IMG/VR virus record: IMGVR_UViG_3300031857_001578
Location: 1-21,906 of that record
Length of the DNA: 21,906 nucleotides
DNA from: a virus
Reading direction: 5' to 3' (one strand)
Part shown: one piece after another, positions 14,785 through 20,683 of the stretch
How the letters are laid out: every line of letters begins with the position of its first letter
Numbering within the stretch: the stretch's first letter is position 1
Program-made: the position numbers and the translations under genes
Notes under the pieces: model-generated
The model's input: only the letters and a program-made list of their open reading frames with translations
Databases searched by the model: none
What the model was told of the DNA's origin: nothing

Positions 14785-15984
14785 TTAGACCACGAACACG
14801 CTCGGCCCCTTCTTGATGAGCGGAGCCAAGGCGTACCGCACGGCGTCCCACACGTGGTCGTTGCCGGGGTGCAAGGCCGGTAGGACTTCCTCGGTGCGCG
14901 GGTCGGTCTTGTATCGCCAGAGCCGAGCTTCCTCAATGGCTCGCTTGCACCGCGGGTGGATCACGATGTCGGTATAGGTGCGGAGGTGCTGGATGCCGTC
15001 TTGCACCGAGCCGGACCACTTGGGCGCGGCCTCGCATCGGAACCCCCGCTTCCGCATCTCGGCGATGGTCTCGGGCCGGGCCGCGTCCGCTCGGATGACG
15101 TACTGCCGGACGTCGGGGATGGTGTCGAACACGCGAGCCGTCGCATCGCTGTCAAGCTGGACCCCGCCCACGTCATACTCGACGTAGAGCCGCCCGTCGT
15201 GGAGCCAGAGCTTAACGAGGGTCGTCGGGTCGTGCGCGAAACCCCAGTCCGCGCCGAAGTACGGACCCTGCCAGCCCTCGCCAGGCGTGAACTCGGCGAC
15301 CCGCCACTTGCCAGCAAGCACCTGCGCGTCCGACCGCGCCCACGGCTTCCCGCCCCAGACGTGCGCGTGGGCCTCGGGGTCGGCCTTGAGCAGGGCGTCG
15401 GCCTCCTCCTTCAGCACCGCGGGGAACCACGGGTTGTCAAGGTAGCTAACCAGCCGGACGACCGACCGCTCGGGGGGCGACTTGACGAACCGCTGATAGG
15501 TGGGGTCAGACTCAAGCGCGGGGTTGAACGTCACCCAGATCTCGGAGCCCGGCTTGCGGATTGTGGGCACGAGGGTGCGCCAGCTATGGTCGGAGACGGC
15601 CTCGGCCTCCTCGACCCAGCAGAGGTCGATGCCTTCCGTCGATTTGATTTGCGCGATGTCTCGCCGCAACCCCTTGAACAGGAACTCGGTCCCGTTGGCA
15701 CCCAAGATGGCCGACTCTTGGATGGTGTAGAAGCCGGAAAGTCCGAGGAGGTCGATCTGGTCCGCGAGGACGCGATGCACCGAGTCGCGGATGCTCGCTT
15801 GATACTCGCGGGCGCAGAGGATACGCAGCGGGGTGGAGAGCCCGTGGATGAGCAGGGCGCGGGCGTATTGCCACGACTTCGCCGAGCCACGGCCCCCGTA
15901 GGCCACGCGGTAGCGCAACTGCCCAAGCGTCGGCGTGTAGAGGAACCCGAACGCCTTGGGCGTAGGGACCGAGAGCGCGGTCAC
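14785..15984 (-). CDS. Terminase large subunit (PBSX / XtmB type)
   Basis: A GTG start at 15984 overlaps the small-subunit stop as GTGA, giving 399 residues; the longer upstream frame is a shadow. The ATPase domain shows Walker A GGRGSAKS (30-37), a Walker B-like IDLCWVEEAE (119-128) and WVTFNPA (150-156, coupling motif region). The nuclease domain shows acidic residues D246 (FGADWG), D300 (IRADAARPE) and D380 (HVWDAVRY). The N-terminal LRYRVAYGGRGSAKSW and DNPWFP segments are typical of PBSX-type terminases. The enzyme pumps DNA into the prohead through the portal and cuts the concatemer. Confidence 0.95.
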   Translation of the reverse strand: MTALSVPTPKAFGFLYTPTLGQLRYRVAYGGRGSAKSWQYARALLIHGLSTPLRILCAREYQASIRDSVHRVLADQIDLLGLSGFYTIQESAILGANGTEFLFKGLRRDIAQIKSTEGIDLCWVEEAEAVSDHSWRTLVPTIRKPGSEIWVTFNPALESDPTYQRFVKSPPERSVVRLVSYLDNPWFPAVLKEEADALLKADPEAHAHVWGGKPWARSDAQVLAGKWRVAEFTPGEGWQGPYFGADWGFAHDPTTLVKLWLHDGRLYVEYDVGGVQLDSDATARVFDTIPDVRQYVIRADAARPETIAEMRKRGFRCEAAPKWSGSVQDGIQHLRTYTDIVIHPRCKRAIEEARLWRYKTDPRTEEVLPALHPGNDHVWDAVRYALAPLIKKGPSVFVV

Positions 15985-16250
15985 CCTTCTTCGATGGAGG
16001 GGGCGATGAGTTCGACGCGAATCGCGGACGGGGCGATGGGCTTGTCGCCGCTGGTCACGTCGATGGGAATCAGCTTGGTGGCGAGCGGGTAGAACTTCTC
16101 GGGGTTCGCGGCCCCCCACTCGTGGAGCGGGATCTGCTCGTTGACGAGCGCGAACGCCTCAATCCACGCCTCGCGCACGGTCTTGGTGGCCTTGTTGGGG
16201 GTGCCCTTCTTGCGGCCCCCGGTCTTGGGCATCCCTTTCGGTCGTGCCAT
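15981..16250 (-). CDS. Probable terminase small subunit (89 aa)
   Basis: ATG 16250 opens MARPKGMPKTGGRKKGTPNK, a basic tail typical of small proteins encoded just before PBSX-type large terminases. Next comes KTVREAWIEAFALVNEQ and NPEKFYPLATKLIPIDV, then a TSGDKPI segment. The NPEKFYPLATKLIPI segment and position support a small terminase or terminase-associated DNA-binding role. The protein is shorter than many small subunits, which often have 120-200 residues, so it may be a compact version. Its stop overlaps the large-subunit start as GTGA, so the two are translationally coupled. It is the first gene after a candidate promoter. Confidence 0.7.
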   Translation of the reverse strand: MARPKGMPKTGGRKKGTPNKATKTVREAWIEAFALVNEQIPLHEWGAANPEKFYPLATKLIPIDVTSGDKPIAPSAIRVELIAPSIEEG

Positions 16251-16260
16251 ATGTGTACCT

Positions 16261-16288
16261 AATCTAGGACAGAATGGACGGGCGTCAA
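16261..16288 (-). promoter_or_regulatory. Candidate sigma-70 promoter for packaging/structural genes
   Basis: On the minus strand TTGACG (16288-16283; 5 of 6 to consensus) is followed after 16 nt by TAGATT (16266-16261; 4 of 6). It fills the 42-nt gap between the GT2 stop and the small terminase start; the start codon begins about 10 nt beyond the -10 box, so the leader would be very short or translation nearly leaderless. Position helps the call, but the -10 match is only moderate. Confidence 0.5.
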
Positions 16289-16292
16289 CTTG

Positions 16293-16934
16293 TCACGCCT
16301 GCGGGTTGAAGAGCAGGTCGGGGTGCTTGGCGTAGAGCGCGGCCTTCGCTTGCTCGTGGTTGCTGGACGTGGTGACGCGGTGGCCGTCGTGCGTGTAGTG
16401 CGTCCAGCCCAGCATCGGGAGGTGGACCGCGGTGCCGCCGGACTTGAAGACGCGGACCCAGAAGTCCCAGTCGTGGACGTACTCGAGGGTCATATCGTAG
16501 CCGCCGACCATGTGCCAGGTGGCAGCGCGGACGACCGAGCTCTGCCAGATGCGGTTGCCGCTGACCATCTGGGTCAGGGTGACGATCGTGGGCGGGAAGT
16601 AGCGGTCGCGGTCGGTGACGTGCGGGCCGGAGCGGTGGGCGAGCCGGACGTTGCTATGGGCGATGTCGGCCCCGGTCTCGTCGAGGGTCTCGACTGCCGC
16701 GGCGAGATAGTCCGGCTCGAGGGTGTCGTCGTCGCCCAAGATGACGAGGTAGCGGCCTGTGGCGATTTGGGCCAAGCGGTTCCACGCGGTCTGGAAGTTG
16801 GCCGGGTCTTGGCAGTAGTTGACGAGGACTTGTATGTCGGCCTGACTGATGCCGCGCTGCGCCCAGACGGACTCGAGGGCGTAGGGGAGCAGGTGGGGCC
16901 GGTGCGAGGCGATGAGGACGGAGACGGCTGGCAT
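16293..16934 (-). CDS. Family 2 glycosyltransferase (GT-A fold)
   Basis: ATG 16934 directly follows the preceding stop (TAGATG); 213 residues. N-terminal VSVLIASHRPHLLPYALESV (4-23) is the nucleotide-sugar binding start of GT2 enzymes. RYLVILGDDDTLEPDYL (61-77) contains the metal-binding DDD at 68-70. IWQSSVVRA and YVHDWDFWVRV (152-162) correspond to the acceptor/catalytic base region with D155 or D157. This enzyme transfers one sugar from a nucleotide donor. It is short but complete for a stand-alone GT2. Neighbours are the packaging genes and small unknown genes, so the target may be a virion protein, or host surface glycan. The family call is firm; substrate is unknown. Confidence 0.88.
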   Translation of the reverse strand: MPAVSVLIASHRPHLLPYALESVWAQRGISQADIQVLVNYCQDPANFQTAWNRLAQIATGRYLVILGDDDTLEPDYLAAAVETLDETGADIAHSNVRLAHRSGPHVTDRDRYFPPTIVTLTQMVSGNRIWQSSVVRAATWHMVGGYDMTLEYVHDWDFWVRVFKSGGTAVHLPMLGWTHYTHDGHRVTTSSNHEQAKAALYAKHPDLLFNPQA

Positions 16935-17060
16935 CTACTCCTCGGGATCGCCGAGCGTCTCCGGCGGCGGTGGGGGTGGTGGGAAGGTCTGCTGCCAGTT
17001 CGCCTCGAGCACCTCGGGCGGGACGGACAGCGGGCGCGGGGTGTCACCTTTGCCGGTCAT
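16935..17060 (-). CDS. Small proline-rich protein with a seven-proline run (41 aa)
   Basis: This reading frame, ATG 17060 to TAG 16935, translates to MTGKGDTPRPLSVPPEVLEA, then a middle with NWQQTF, seven prolines in a row at 27-33, and an acidic end TLGDPEE. It overlaps the upstream stop as ATGA and its own stop touches the GT2 start (TAGATG). No function can be assigned. Seven prolines normally need EF-P for translation, so ribosomes may pause just before the glycosyltransferase start. It could be a small structural protein or a translational leader for GT2. Confidence 0.6.
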   Translation of the reverse strand: MTGKGDTPRPLSVPPEVLEANWQQTFPPPPPPPETLGDPEE

Positions 17061-17173
17061 CGGCGGCTCCGGGTGGTGAAAGGGGTGGTGAGGGTTGACA
17101 GGATGGCGAGGACGGCGAGGAGCGCCCCGAGCAAGACGATGGTCGCGACCAGCTCGAGGGCTCGCCGGATCAC
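17057..17173 (-). CDS. Single-membrane-span peptide (38 aa)
   Basis: GTG 17173 overlaps the preceding stop as GTGA. The peptide begins VIRRALELVATIVLLGALLA and continues VLAILSTLTTPFTTRSRR: a hydrophobic helix of about 20 residues with a basic N-terminal edge and basic C-terminal tail. A membrane location is likely. Holin-like, spanin-like or unrelated roles are all possible, and nothing in the neighbouring genes shows lysis functions. Its stop overlaps the next start as ATGA. Confidence 0.6.
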   Translation of the reverse strand: MIRRALELVATIVLLGALLAVLAILSTLTTPFTTRSRR

Positions 17174-17391
17174 TTGGCCTTCGCGTCGGCCTTCTTGCGG
17201 GCCTGGCGGGTCGCCCACGCCTTCCGGCCTCGGGCCTTGTATGCGAGCCCCTGCTCGAGTTGCGCGAGGTCGTAGCCGCGCTTGTGGGCCTCGTCGAGGT
17301 CGGCAGCGTCGACCCGGTGCGTCATTAGGATGCCGACGAGGATGCCGAGGCCGAGGCCGAGGACGTGCGTGACGACTGCTTGGCTTGCCAT
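17170..17391 (-). CDS. Small protein, possibly membrane-anchored (73 aa; shorter form 51 aa)
   Basis: With ATG 17391, preceded by GGAGA at a good distance, the protein has a hydrophobic N-terminus (VVTHVLGLGLGILVGILM, residues 6-23) followed by a basic tail ending RQARKKADAKAK. This start puts 67 nt inside the preceding HTH gene. A second start, ATG 17325, overlaps that gene's stop as TAATG, the coupling used many times in this phage, and would give a 51-residue soluble basic protein without the membrane segment. Both are open; third-position GC is high in both overlapping frames and does not settle it. Function unknown. Confidence 0.6.
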   Translation of the reverse strand: MASQAVVTHVLGLGLGILVGILMTHRVDAADLDEAHKRGYDLAQLEQGLAYKARGRKAWATRQARKKADAKAK

Positions 17392-17882
17392 TGAAGTCTC
17401 CGTGCCGCGATGCGGGCGGCGTAGCGGTGGGAACAAGTGAGGAGATAGGACCGGCGACGCTTGGCGGCACTCTCGGCGCGGCGTTCCGGGCTGTGATACC
17501 AGCGGTGGCGATCGGTGAGCGCGGCGACCTGCTCGGGCGTCCAGACGTAGCGGAGCCGAGCCCCCGCGGTTGAGGTCTGCCGGGTCGCGGTCAGGCCGAG
17601 CCCCTTGGCATACGAGAGCAGGCGCTGGCGCGAGACGCCGATGAGCTTGGCGACCTGCTCGGTGTAGAGGTGGCCGGAGGGCAGGGTCGGGAGCGAGGCG
17701 TGGCCGTTCCCCTTGCGCTGACCCTTGACGACGGGCGTCGGGATGGCGCGAGCGGGAGCGGCCCGATAGGACGCATCGGAGACGATGGGGCCGGGGCCAA
17801 GGCGCGTGGCCGCGGTCGGCTTGTCGGGGGCGTCCGTCGTGCGGACGATCCGCCCGGCATCGTCGAGGAGGTGCCAGCGCAT
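17325..17882 (-). CDS. Helix-turn-helix DNA-binding protein (185 aa)
   Basis: ATG 17882 is 3 nt after the preceding stop. Residues 73-98 (YTEQVAKLIGVSRQRLLSYA and on) form a MerR/excisionase-type HTH, followed by VWTPEQVAAL (113-122), a second helix pair often found in such proteins. The C-terminal half is basic (RRAESAAKRRRSYLL) and ends in a Ser/Ala run that overlaps the next gene. The N-terminal 60 residues are low complexity. It may regulate the late genes or take part in DNA handling. The GVSRQR recognition segment is shared with the small HTH protein at 18482-18679, so the two may recognise related sites or be distant relatives. Function beyond DNA binding is unknown. Confidence 0.7.
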   Translation of the reverse strand: MRWHLLDDAGRIVRTTDAPDKPTAATRLGPGPIVSDASYRAAPARAIPTPVVKGQRKGNGHASLPTLPSGHLYTEQVAKLIGVSRQRLLSYAKGLGLTATRQTSTAGARLRYVWTPEQVAALTDRHRWYHSPERRAESAAKRRRSYLLTCSHRYAARIAARRLQWQAKQSSRTSSASASASSSAS

Positions 17883-17885
17883 CGG

Positions 17886-18098
17886 TTAGTGGGCCTCGGC
17901 GCGGACCATCTGGTTCAGGGCCGCGCTGACGCAATGCCAGAAGGTCCATTTGAAGACGTCGGACTCGCTGACGGGGCGGCACTCGAGCGCGGGGGCGATG
18001 CAGAGGTGCCGATGCCCACGCGATCCGGCGATGAGGCGGGCCTTGATGAGGCCGTGCTTGGCGACCAAGCCCTGCGCGACACGTTGCTGACGGGTCAT
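17886..18098 (-). CDS. Unknown small protein (70 aa)
   Basis: ATG 18098 overlaps the preceding stop as TAATG; an earlier in-frame methionine is not needed. The sequence opens MTRQQRVAQGLVAKHGLIKA and contains RGHRHLCIAPALECRPVSES and a helical end FKWTFWHCVSAALNQMVRAE. Three cysteines are too dispersed for an obvious zinc site. No family is recognised. It belongs to the first operon downstream of the promoter at 18422-18450. Confidence 0.65.
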   Translation of the reverse strand: MTRQQRVAQGLVAKHGLIKARLIAGSRGHRHLCIAPALECRPVSESDVFKWTFWHCVSAALNQMVRAEAH

Positions 18099-18379
18099 TA
18101 CGCAACCCTCCGCGCCACGGCCACGAGATCGCCGTGACACGAGGCAACGAAATCGCGAGCGGCCTCCGGGCGACGCTGGATGCCAGCGAGGAACTGGTTG
18201 GTCAGCTCGGTCACGACCGCCTGGCCGTGCTCCACCGCGGCCTCAAGCGTCAACCCCTGCTGCATCCCGCGATAGACTTGCTCGACGAAATACTGCGCGG
18301 AGCGCGTATCGACGCCGCACATCTCGGCGAAGGCGGTCAAGCTGGTCTCGTACTTGGCGCAAATCTCGGTGCTGGTCAT
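18098..18379 (-). CDS. Unknown helical protein, first gene after the 18.4-kb promoter (93 aa)
   Basis: I choose ATG 18379 (GGAG about 8 nt upstream) over an in-frame ATG at 18430, because the latter lies at the -10 box of the promoter and would precede the expected transcript start. The protein is all-helical: TSTEICAKYETSLTAFAEMC, then RSAQYFVEQVYRGMQQGL, then AVVTELTNQFLAGIQRR and ARDFVASCHGDLVAVARRV. No motif is recognised. Being the first gene under a strong promoter, it may be made early or in quantity. Confidence 0.7.
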   Translation of the reverse strand: MTSTEICAKYETSLTAFAEMCGVDTRSAQYFVEQVYRGMQQGLTLEAAVEHGQAVVTELTNQFLAGIQRRPEAARDFVASCHGDLVAVARRVA

Positions 18380-18421
18380 CTCGGTCTCCGATGGGAGGTC
18401 GGCGTCATTGCCGACCCGTGA

Positions 18422-18450
18422 AGAATACACCGCCCCTATACGCCTGTCAA
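18422..18450 (-). promoter_or_regulatory. Near-consensus sigma-70 promoter
   Basis: On the minus strand a perfect TTGACA (18450-18445) is followed by exactly 17 nt and then TATTCT (18427-18422; 4 of 6 to TATAAT). It stands in the 102-nt gap between the small HTH gene and the 93-aa gene, the largest non-coding gap in the window. The predicted start is near 18415, giving a leader of about 36 nt. This is the best promoter in the window. Confidence 0.8.
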
Positions 18451-18481
18451 GTCCCCACCTATCCCCTTGTCAGTACGTCAC

Positions 18482-18679
18482 TTACGGCGTCGCGGCCACC
18501 CGGACGGCCCAGAAAAACCCCGTCTTCGTGCGGCTTGACGGCTCCTGACGGGCCTCGATGGTGCCGCTCTTGATGCGCTGGTGGATACGCTGACGGCTCA
18601 CGCCGAGCACCTTCGCGGCCTCGGTCACGGTGAGCCAGCCGGTCGATACGTCGGGGGTGACGATGGTCACGTCGGTCAT
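18482..18679 (-). CDS. Small excisionase/MerR-like helix-turn-helix protein (65 aa)
   Basis: ATG 18679 overlaps the RusA stop as ATGA. Residues 15-40 (WLTVTEAAKVLGVSRQRIHQ and on) form the standard helix-turn-helix found in excisionases and small regulators; RIKSGTIEARQEP is the wing. The C-terminus ends FFWAVRVAATP. It is the last gene before the promoter at 18422-18450, so it could bind that region, but no operator repeat was recognised. An Xis role is less likely because no integrase is seen in this window. Confidence 0.8.
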   Translation of the reverse strand: MTDVTIVTPDVSTGWLTVTEAAKVLGVSRQRIHQRIKSGTIEARQEPSSRTKTGFFWAVRVAATP

Positions 18680-19035
18680 ACGGTGCGATCCTCTACGGTG
18701 AGATGTAAGGCCCCGTCTTTGGGGCGGTCCTGCCGGTACAAATGCAACTCAACGACCTGCGCGTCGTCGTCCCAGACAATCCCGTTCAACGCATCCAGCG
18801 CGACCTTGGCGCGGTTGTCCAAGTCGCCGCGACGGGCCGAGCGATACCAAACTAGCGTGACCGCGATGGGCTTGCCAGATGGGAAGGCGATGCGGCCCTT
18901 GGTGACCGCGTGGGCGATTGCCGCTAGGTGCGCCTTGTACGCCTTGGCCTCCGCGGAGAGGTAGGCGTGGCCGTTGCCGATGCGCCAGTAGCGATTCGCG
19001 CTCGGCGGTTCCGGCAACCAGAGGTCAATCGTCAC
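18676..19035 (-). CDS. rusA: RusA-family Holliday junction resolvase
   Basis: A GTG start at 19035 overlaps the HNH gene by 11 nt; 119 residues, the usual RusA length. The hallmark RRGDLDNRAKVALDALNG is at 68-85, with D71 and D73 of the active site and K77, followed by WDDDAQVVEL (88-97) giving the further acidic residue. N-terminal LPEPPSANRYWR is the typical RusA beginning. The enzyme cuts four-way DNA junctions as a dimer, clearing recombination and replication intermediates before packaging. In phages it commonly sits near single-stranded DNA-binding protein and HNH genes, as here. Confidence 0.96.
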   Translation of the reverse strand: MTIDLWLPEPPSANRYWRIGNGHAYLSAEAKAYKAHLAAIAHAVTKGRIAFPSGKPIAVTLVWYRSARRGDLDNRAKVALDALNGIVWDDDAQVVELHLYRQDRPKDGALHLTVEDRTV

Positions 19036-19384
19036 CGGTCCCTCGGGTCAGGGCGTACTTGAACTGGGTGACGTAGGCCAGGTAGCCGAGCTTGGAGACC
19101 GGGAAGCCGAGCGCCCCCCAGCCCTTCGCGTGTTGCAGGCGGTGACACGGCCCGCAGAGAGGCACGGTCTCGGTGTAGTCAGCCTTCCGGCCCATGCCGC
19201 CAGACTTGATGTGCGCGGTCTCGCACGGCCCGCGACCGCAGGCGACGCAGGGCTGGGCGGCGATCCACGCGACCCGCTGGAGCGACCCGTACACGCGGGC
19301 GAAGTCCGCGGGGGTGCGCTTCTTGGCCTTGGGCTTCGCCTTGCTGGTCAGCTTGGTCTTGCGCTTCAAGGGGGTGCGCTTCAC
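19025..19384 (-). CDS. HNH-type nuclease with Cys-His zinc site
   Basis: I prefer GTG 19384, which overlaps the methyltransferase stop as GTGA, over ATG 19405; 119 residues. A lysine-rich N-terminus (KRTPLKRKTKLTSKAKPKAK) precedes PCVACGRGPCETAHIKSGG (45-63) and VPLCGPCHRLQH (74-85). Cysteines 46, 49, 77 and 80 and histidines 58, 81 and 85 form a zinc-stabilised HNH/beta-beta-alpha site, as in the phage DUF968/Ref-like and DUF1364-like nucleases. The basic tail would bind DNA. Such enzymes act in recombination or DNA processing. The exact subfamily is not certain. Confidence 0.85.
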   Translation of the reverse strand: MKRTPLKRKTKLTSKAKPKAKKRTPADFARVYGSLQRVAWIAAQPCVACGRGPCETAHIKSGGMGRKADYTETVPLCGPCHRLQHAKGWGALGFPVSKLGYLAYVTQFKYALTRGTGDD

Positions 19385-19959
19385 GCTTTCCTCCGGCAAG
19401 CCCATGCGACCTGCTGCCAGTCGTCCTGATGATACGGGGTGAGCCCGTGCGCCTCGCTCACCGACGCGACCGTCTCGTCCGTAATCTCGAGCCAGTCCCA
19501 GACCTGACCGCGCATCATGTAGTTAAAGAACGCATACGTCGGCGAGTAGTCGTGGGCCATGATGACATCCCCCGGCTTGAGCGCGGGCGCGAACGTGGTG
19601 AACTCCCGCGCCTTGTCGCCCCCGTCGCAAAGCACGACCGACGGCCCGGCCTCGCCGATGAACTCGACGAGGTGGTGCCGGACGGCGAAGGTGTCCGCGG
19701 TGAGCTGGTGAAGGGCGGGGTGCGCCAGGTGGGGCCGCTCGACCCCGCTGTGGTCCACCGTCCAGAGCGGCACGTCGGCCCCGACCAGCTCGTCCAGCAG
19801 GTCGCGGAGGAGGAGCGTCAAGCCGCCGTCGGCAGTCCCGATCTCGAGCACCCGCCGCGGTCGGATGTCGGTGAAGAGGGCGCGAAAGGTCGTGGCGACC
19901 TCGGCCCGCTGTTGCATCGTGACGCCGCGGTAGCTGGTGAACATTCCGTCGCGCTTCAT
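19381..19959 (-). CDS. Class I SAM-dependent methyltransferase, CmcI-like
   Basis: ATG 19959 overlaps the preceding stop as ATGA; the longer frame upstream is a shadow. The 192-residue protein has motif I VLEIGTADGG (37-46), a Rossmann strand PLWTVDHSG (64-72), PSVVLCDGGDKAREF (106-120) and KPGDVIMAHDYS (128-139). The CDGG and AHDY segments are those of the cephalosporin hydroxylase / rhamnosyl O-methyltransferase group, where they bind a metal and the substrate. These usually methylate a hydroxyl of a sugar or small molecule. With two glycosyltransferases in the window it could methylate a sugar. It lies among replication genes, so a DNA target is possible but less likely from the motifs. 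Confidence 0.85.
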   Translation of the reverse strand: MKRDGMFTSYRGVTMQQRAEVATTFRALFTDIRPRRVLEIGTADGGLTLLLRDLLDELVGADVPLWTVDHSGVERPHLAHPALHQLTADTFAVRHHLVEFIGEAGPSVVLCDGGDKAREFTTFAPALKPGDVIMAHDYSPTYAFFNYMMRGQVWDWLEITDETVASVSEAHGLTPYHQDDWQQVAWACRRKA

Positions 19960-20153
19960 TCTGGCCTCCCGTATCGCTCGGCGGTGTGGCGGGCGAGCTG
20001 CACCTTCGCCCAATGCTCGGGATAGAACCGCGAGATGACGCGGTTCCCGAGGTGCTGCGTGGTCAGGTCCATCGGCACCGGCACGAGCCGCGAAGAGACC
20101 TTCTCCTGCCAGGTGCGCTCGGCCAGCTTGGCCTCAATCTCATCAATCGGCAT
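19956..20153 (-). CDS. Unknown small protein starting MPIDE (65 aa)
   Basis: ATG 20153 overlaps the preceding stop by 11 nt. The sequence begins MPIDEIEAKLAERTWQEKVS and continues with basic segments (VISRFYPEHWAKVQLARHTA) ending RYGRPE. It is helical and has no cysteines. Its first five residues equal those of the 130-aa gene upstream because both starts lie in the same 16-bp repeat. No function is recognised. Confidence 0.65.
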   Translation of the reverse strand: MPIDEIEAKLAERTWQEKVSSRLVPVPMDLTTQHLGNRVISRFYPEHWAKVQLARHTAERYGRPE

Positions 20154-20154
20154 C
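20139..20154. repeat. 16-bp direct repeat, copy 2 (with 20521-20536)
   Basis: Reading minus strand, this copy carries GATGCCGATTGATGAG. It contains the stop of the 130-aa gene and the start of the 65-aa gene. The identical 16 bases occur at 20521-20536, 382 nt away, in the same direction. Confidence 0.9.
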
Positions 20155-20535
20155 CGTCGCTCCGTGGTGACAGTCGGCGTAGTCCGTCACAAACTCGCCC
20201 GTAATCGTTTCGTGGTATCCAACCTCCTTTCGCCCAGTCCCGCCACATTGCTTGCACGTCAAAGCGCGAATCTTGGCGCGGAGCCGCAGGTTCTCGGACA
20301 CCAACTCGTTGCGCCAATCACGAGCCATATCTTCATCTGTCAACGCCAGCGACATCTCCCGACGCTGACACTTGACGATGCGGTAGGGGCCGAACTCCGG
20401 GTACTTGACCTGCCAATGCTCGCTCATCTCTTGCAACGCCTCGCGGAAGGTATCGTACTCTGCTCCCGTATTCTTGGCGTCACGAACCTCGTACCATTCC
20501 CACGAGGTCTGCCACCTCGACTCATCAATCGGCAT
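20143..20535 (-). CDS. Unknown protein with coiled coil and CxxCGGTG zinc-finger-like motif (130 aa)
   Basis: ATG 20535 overlaps the previous stop by 11 nt; the frame continues upstream but is a shadow. The first 65 residues are helical with many W, Y and E (SRWQTSWEWYEVRDAKNTG, FREALQEMSEHW). Then follow WRNELVSENLRLRAKIRAL, a short coiled coil, and CKQCGGTGRKEVGYHETI, with a later DYADCHHG. The first CxxCxGxG is intact, as in DnaJ-type zinc fingers; the second is degenerate. The gene is flanked by two copies of a 16-bp repeat. Composition is a little lower in GC (about 57-58% in sampled lines). Role unknown, probably DNA- or protein-binding. Confidence 0.7.
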   Translation of the reverse strand: MPIDESRWQTSWEWYEVRDAKNTGAEYDTFREALQEMSEHWQVKYPEFGPYRIVKCQRREMSLALTDEDMARDWRNELVSENLRLRAKIRALTCKQCGGTGRKEVGYHETITGEFVTDYADCHHGATDAD

Positions 20536-20536
20536 C
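20521..20536. repeat. 16-bp direct repeat, copy 1 (with 20139-20154)
   Basis: This copy carries the stop of the 52-aa gene and the start of the 130-aa gene (…DAD stop over MPIDE). Flanking bases differ from the other copy on both sides, so the repeat is exactly bounded. Confidence 0.9.
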
Positions 20537-20683
20537 GCTGATTCTCGCAGGTTGGGCGCGGCAGGCCGCGCAGATGGGGGTGTCGTCTTCGTCGGTATCG
20601 TCCCCGCAGAGGCGGCAGACCTCGGCCTGTCGGCGAGCGAAGTCGTCGATGCCGGTGTTCTCCCAATTGTCATTATCGGCCAC
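20525..20683 (-). CDS. Small zinc-ribbon protein (52 aa)
   Basis: A GTG start at 20683 with GGGAGG upstream overlaps the winged-helix gene by 11 nt; the longer open frame upstream is a shadow. The protein contains VADNDNWENTGIDDFARRQA, then CRLCGDDTDEDDTPICAACR: two CxxC pairs (23/26 and 38/41) 11 residues apart, a short zinc ribbon. The rest is acidic. Small zinc-ribbon proteins are common among phage early genes, often of unknown role. Confidence 0.7.
   Translation of the reverse strand: MADNDNWENTGIDDFARRQAEVCRLCGDDTDEDDTPICAACRAQPARISDAD

Noticed and set aside
11901-14816. Long plus-strand open frames opposite the portal and protease genes
   Set aside because: The minus strand has unmistakable portal, MuF and protease motifs; the plus frames have Arg/His/Pro-rich random composition.
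15985-16119. N-terminal extension of the large terminase
   Set aside because: The extra 45 residues are Arg/His-rich and overlap the small subunit; GTG 15984 with GTGA overlap gives a normal start before the Walker A motif.
17095-17328. TTGACA-like site near 17095 on the plus strand with an open frame after it
   Set aside because: No convincing -10 follows, the frame is a shadow of the small membrane genes, and no plus-strand gene is supported anywhere.
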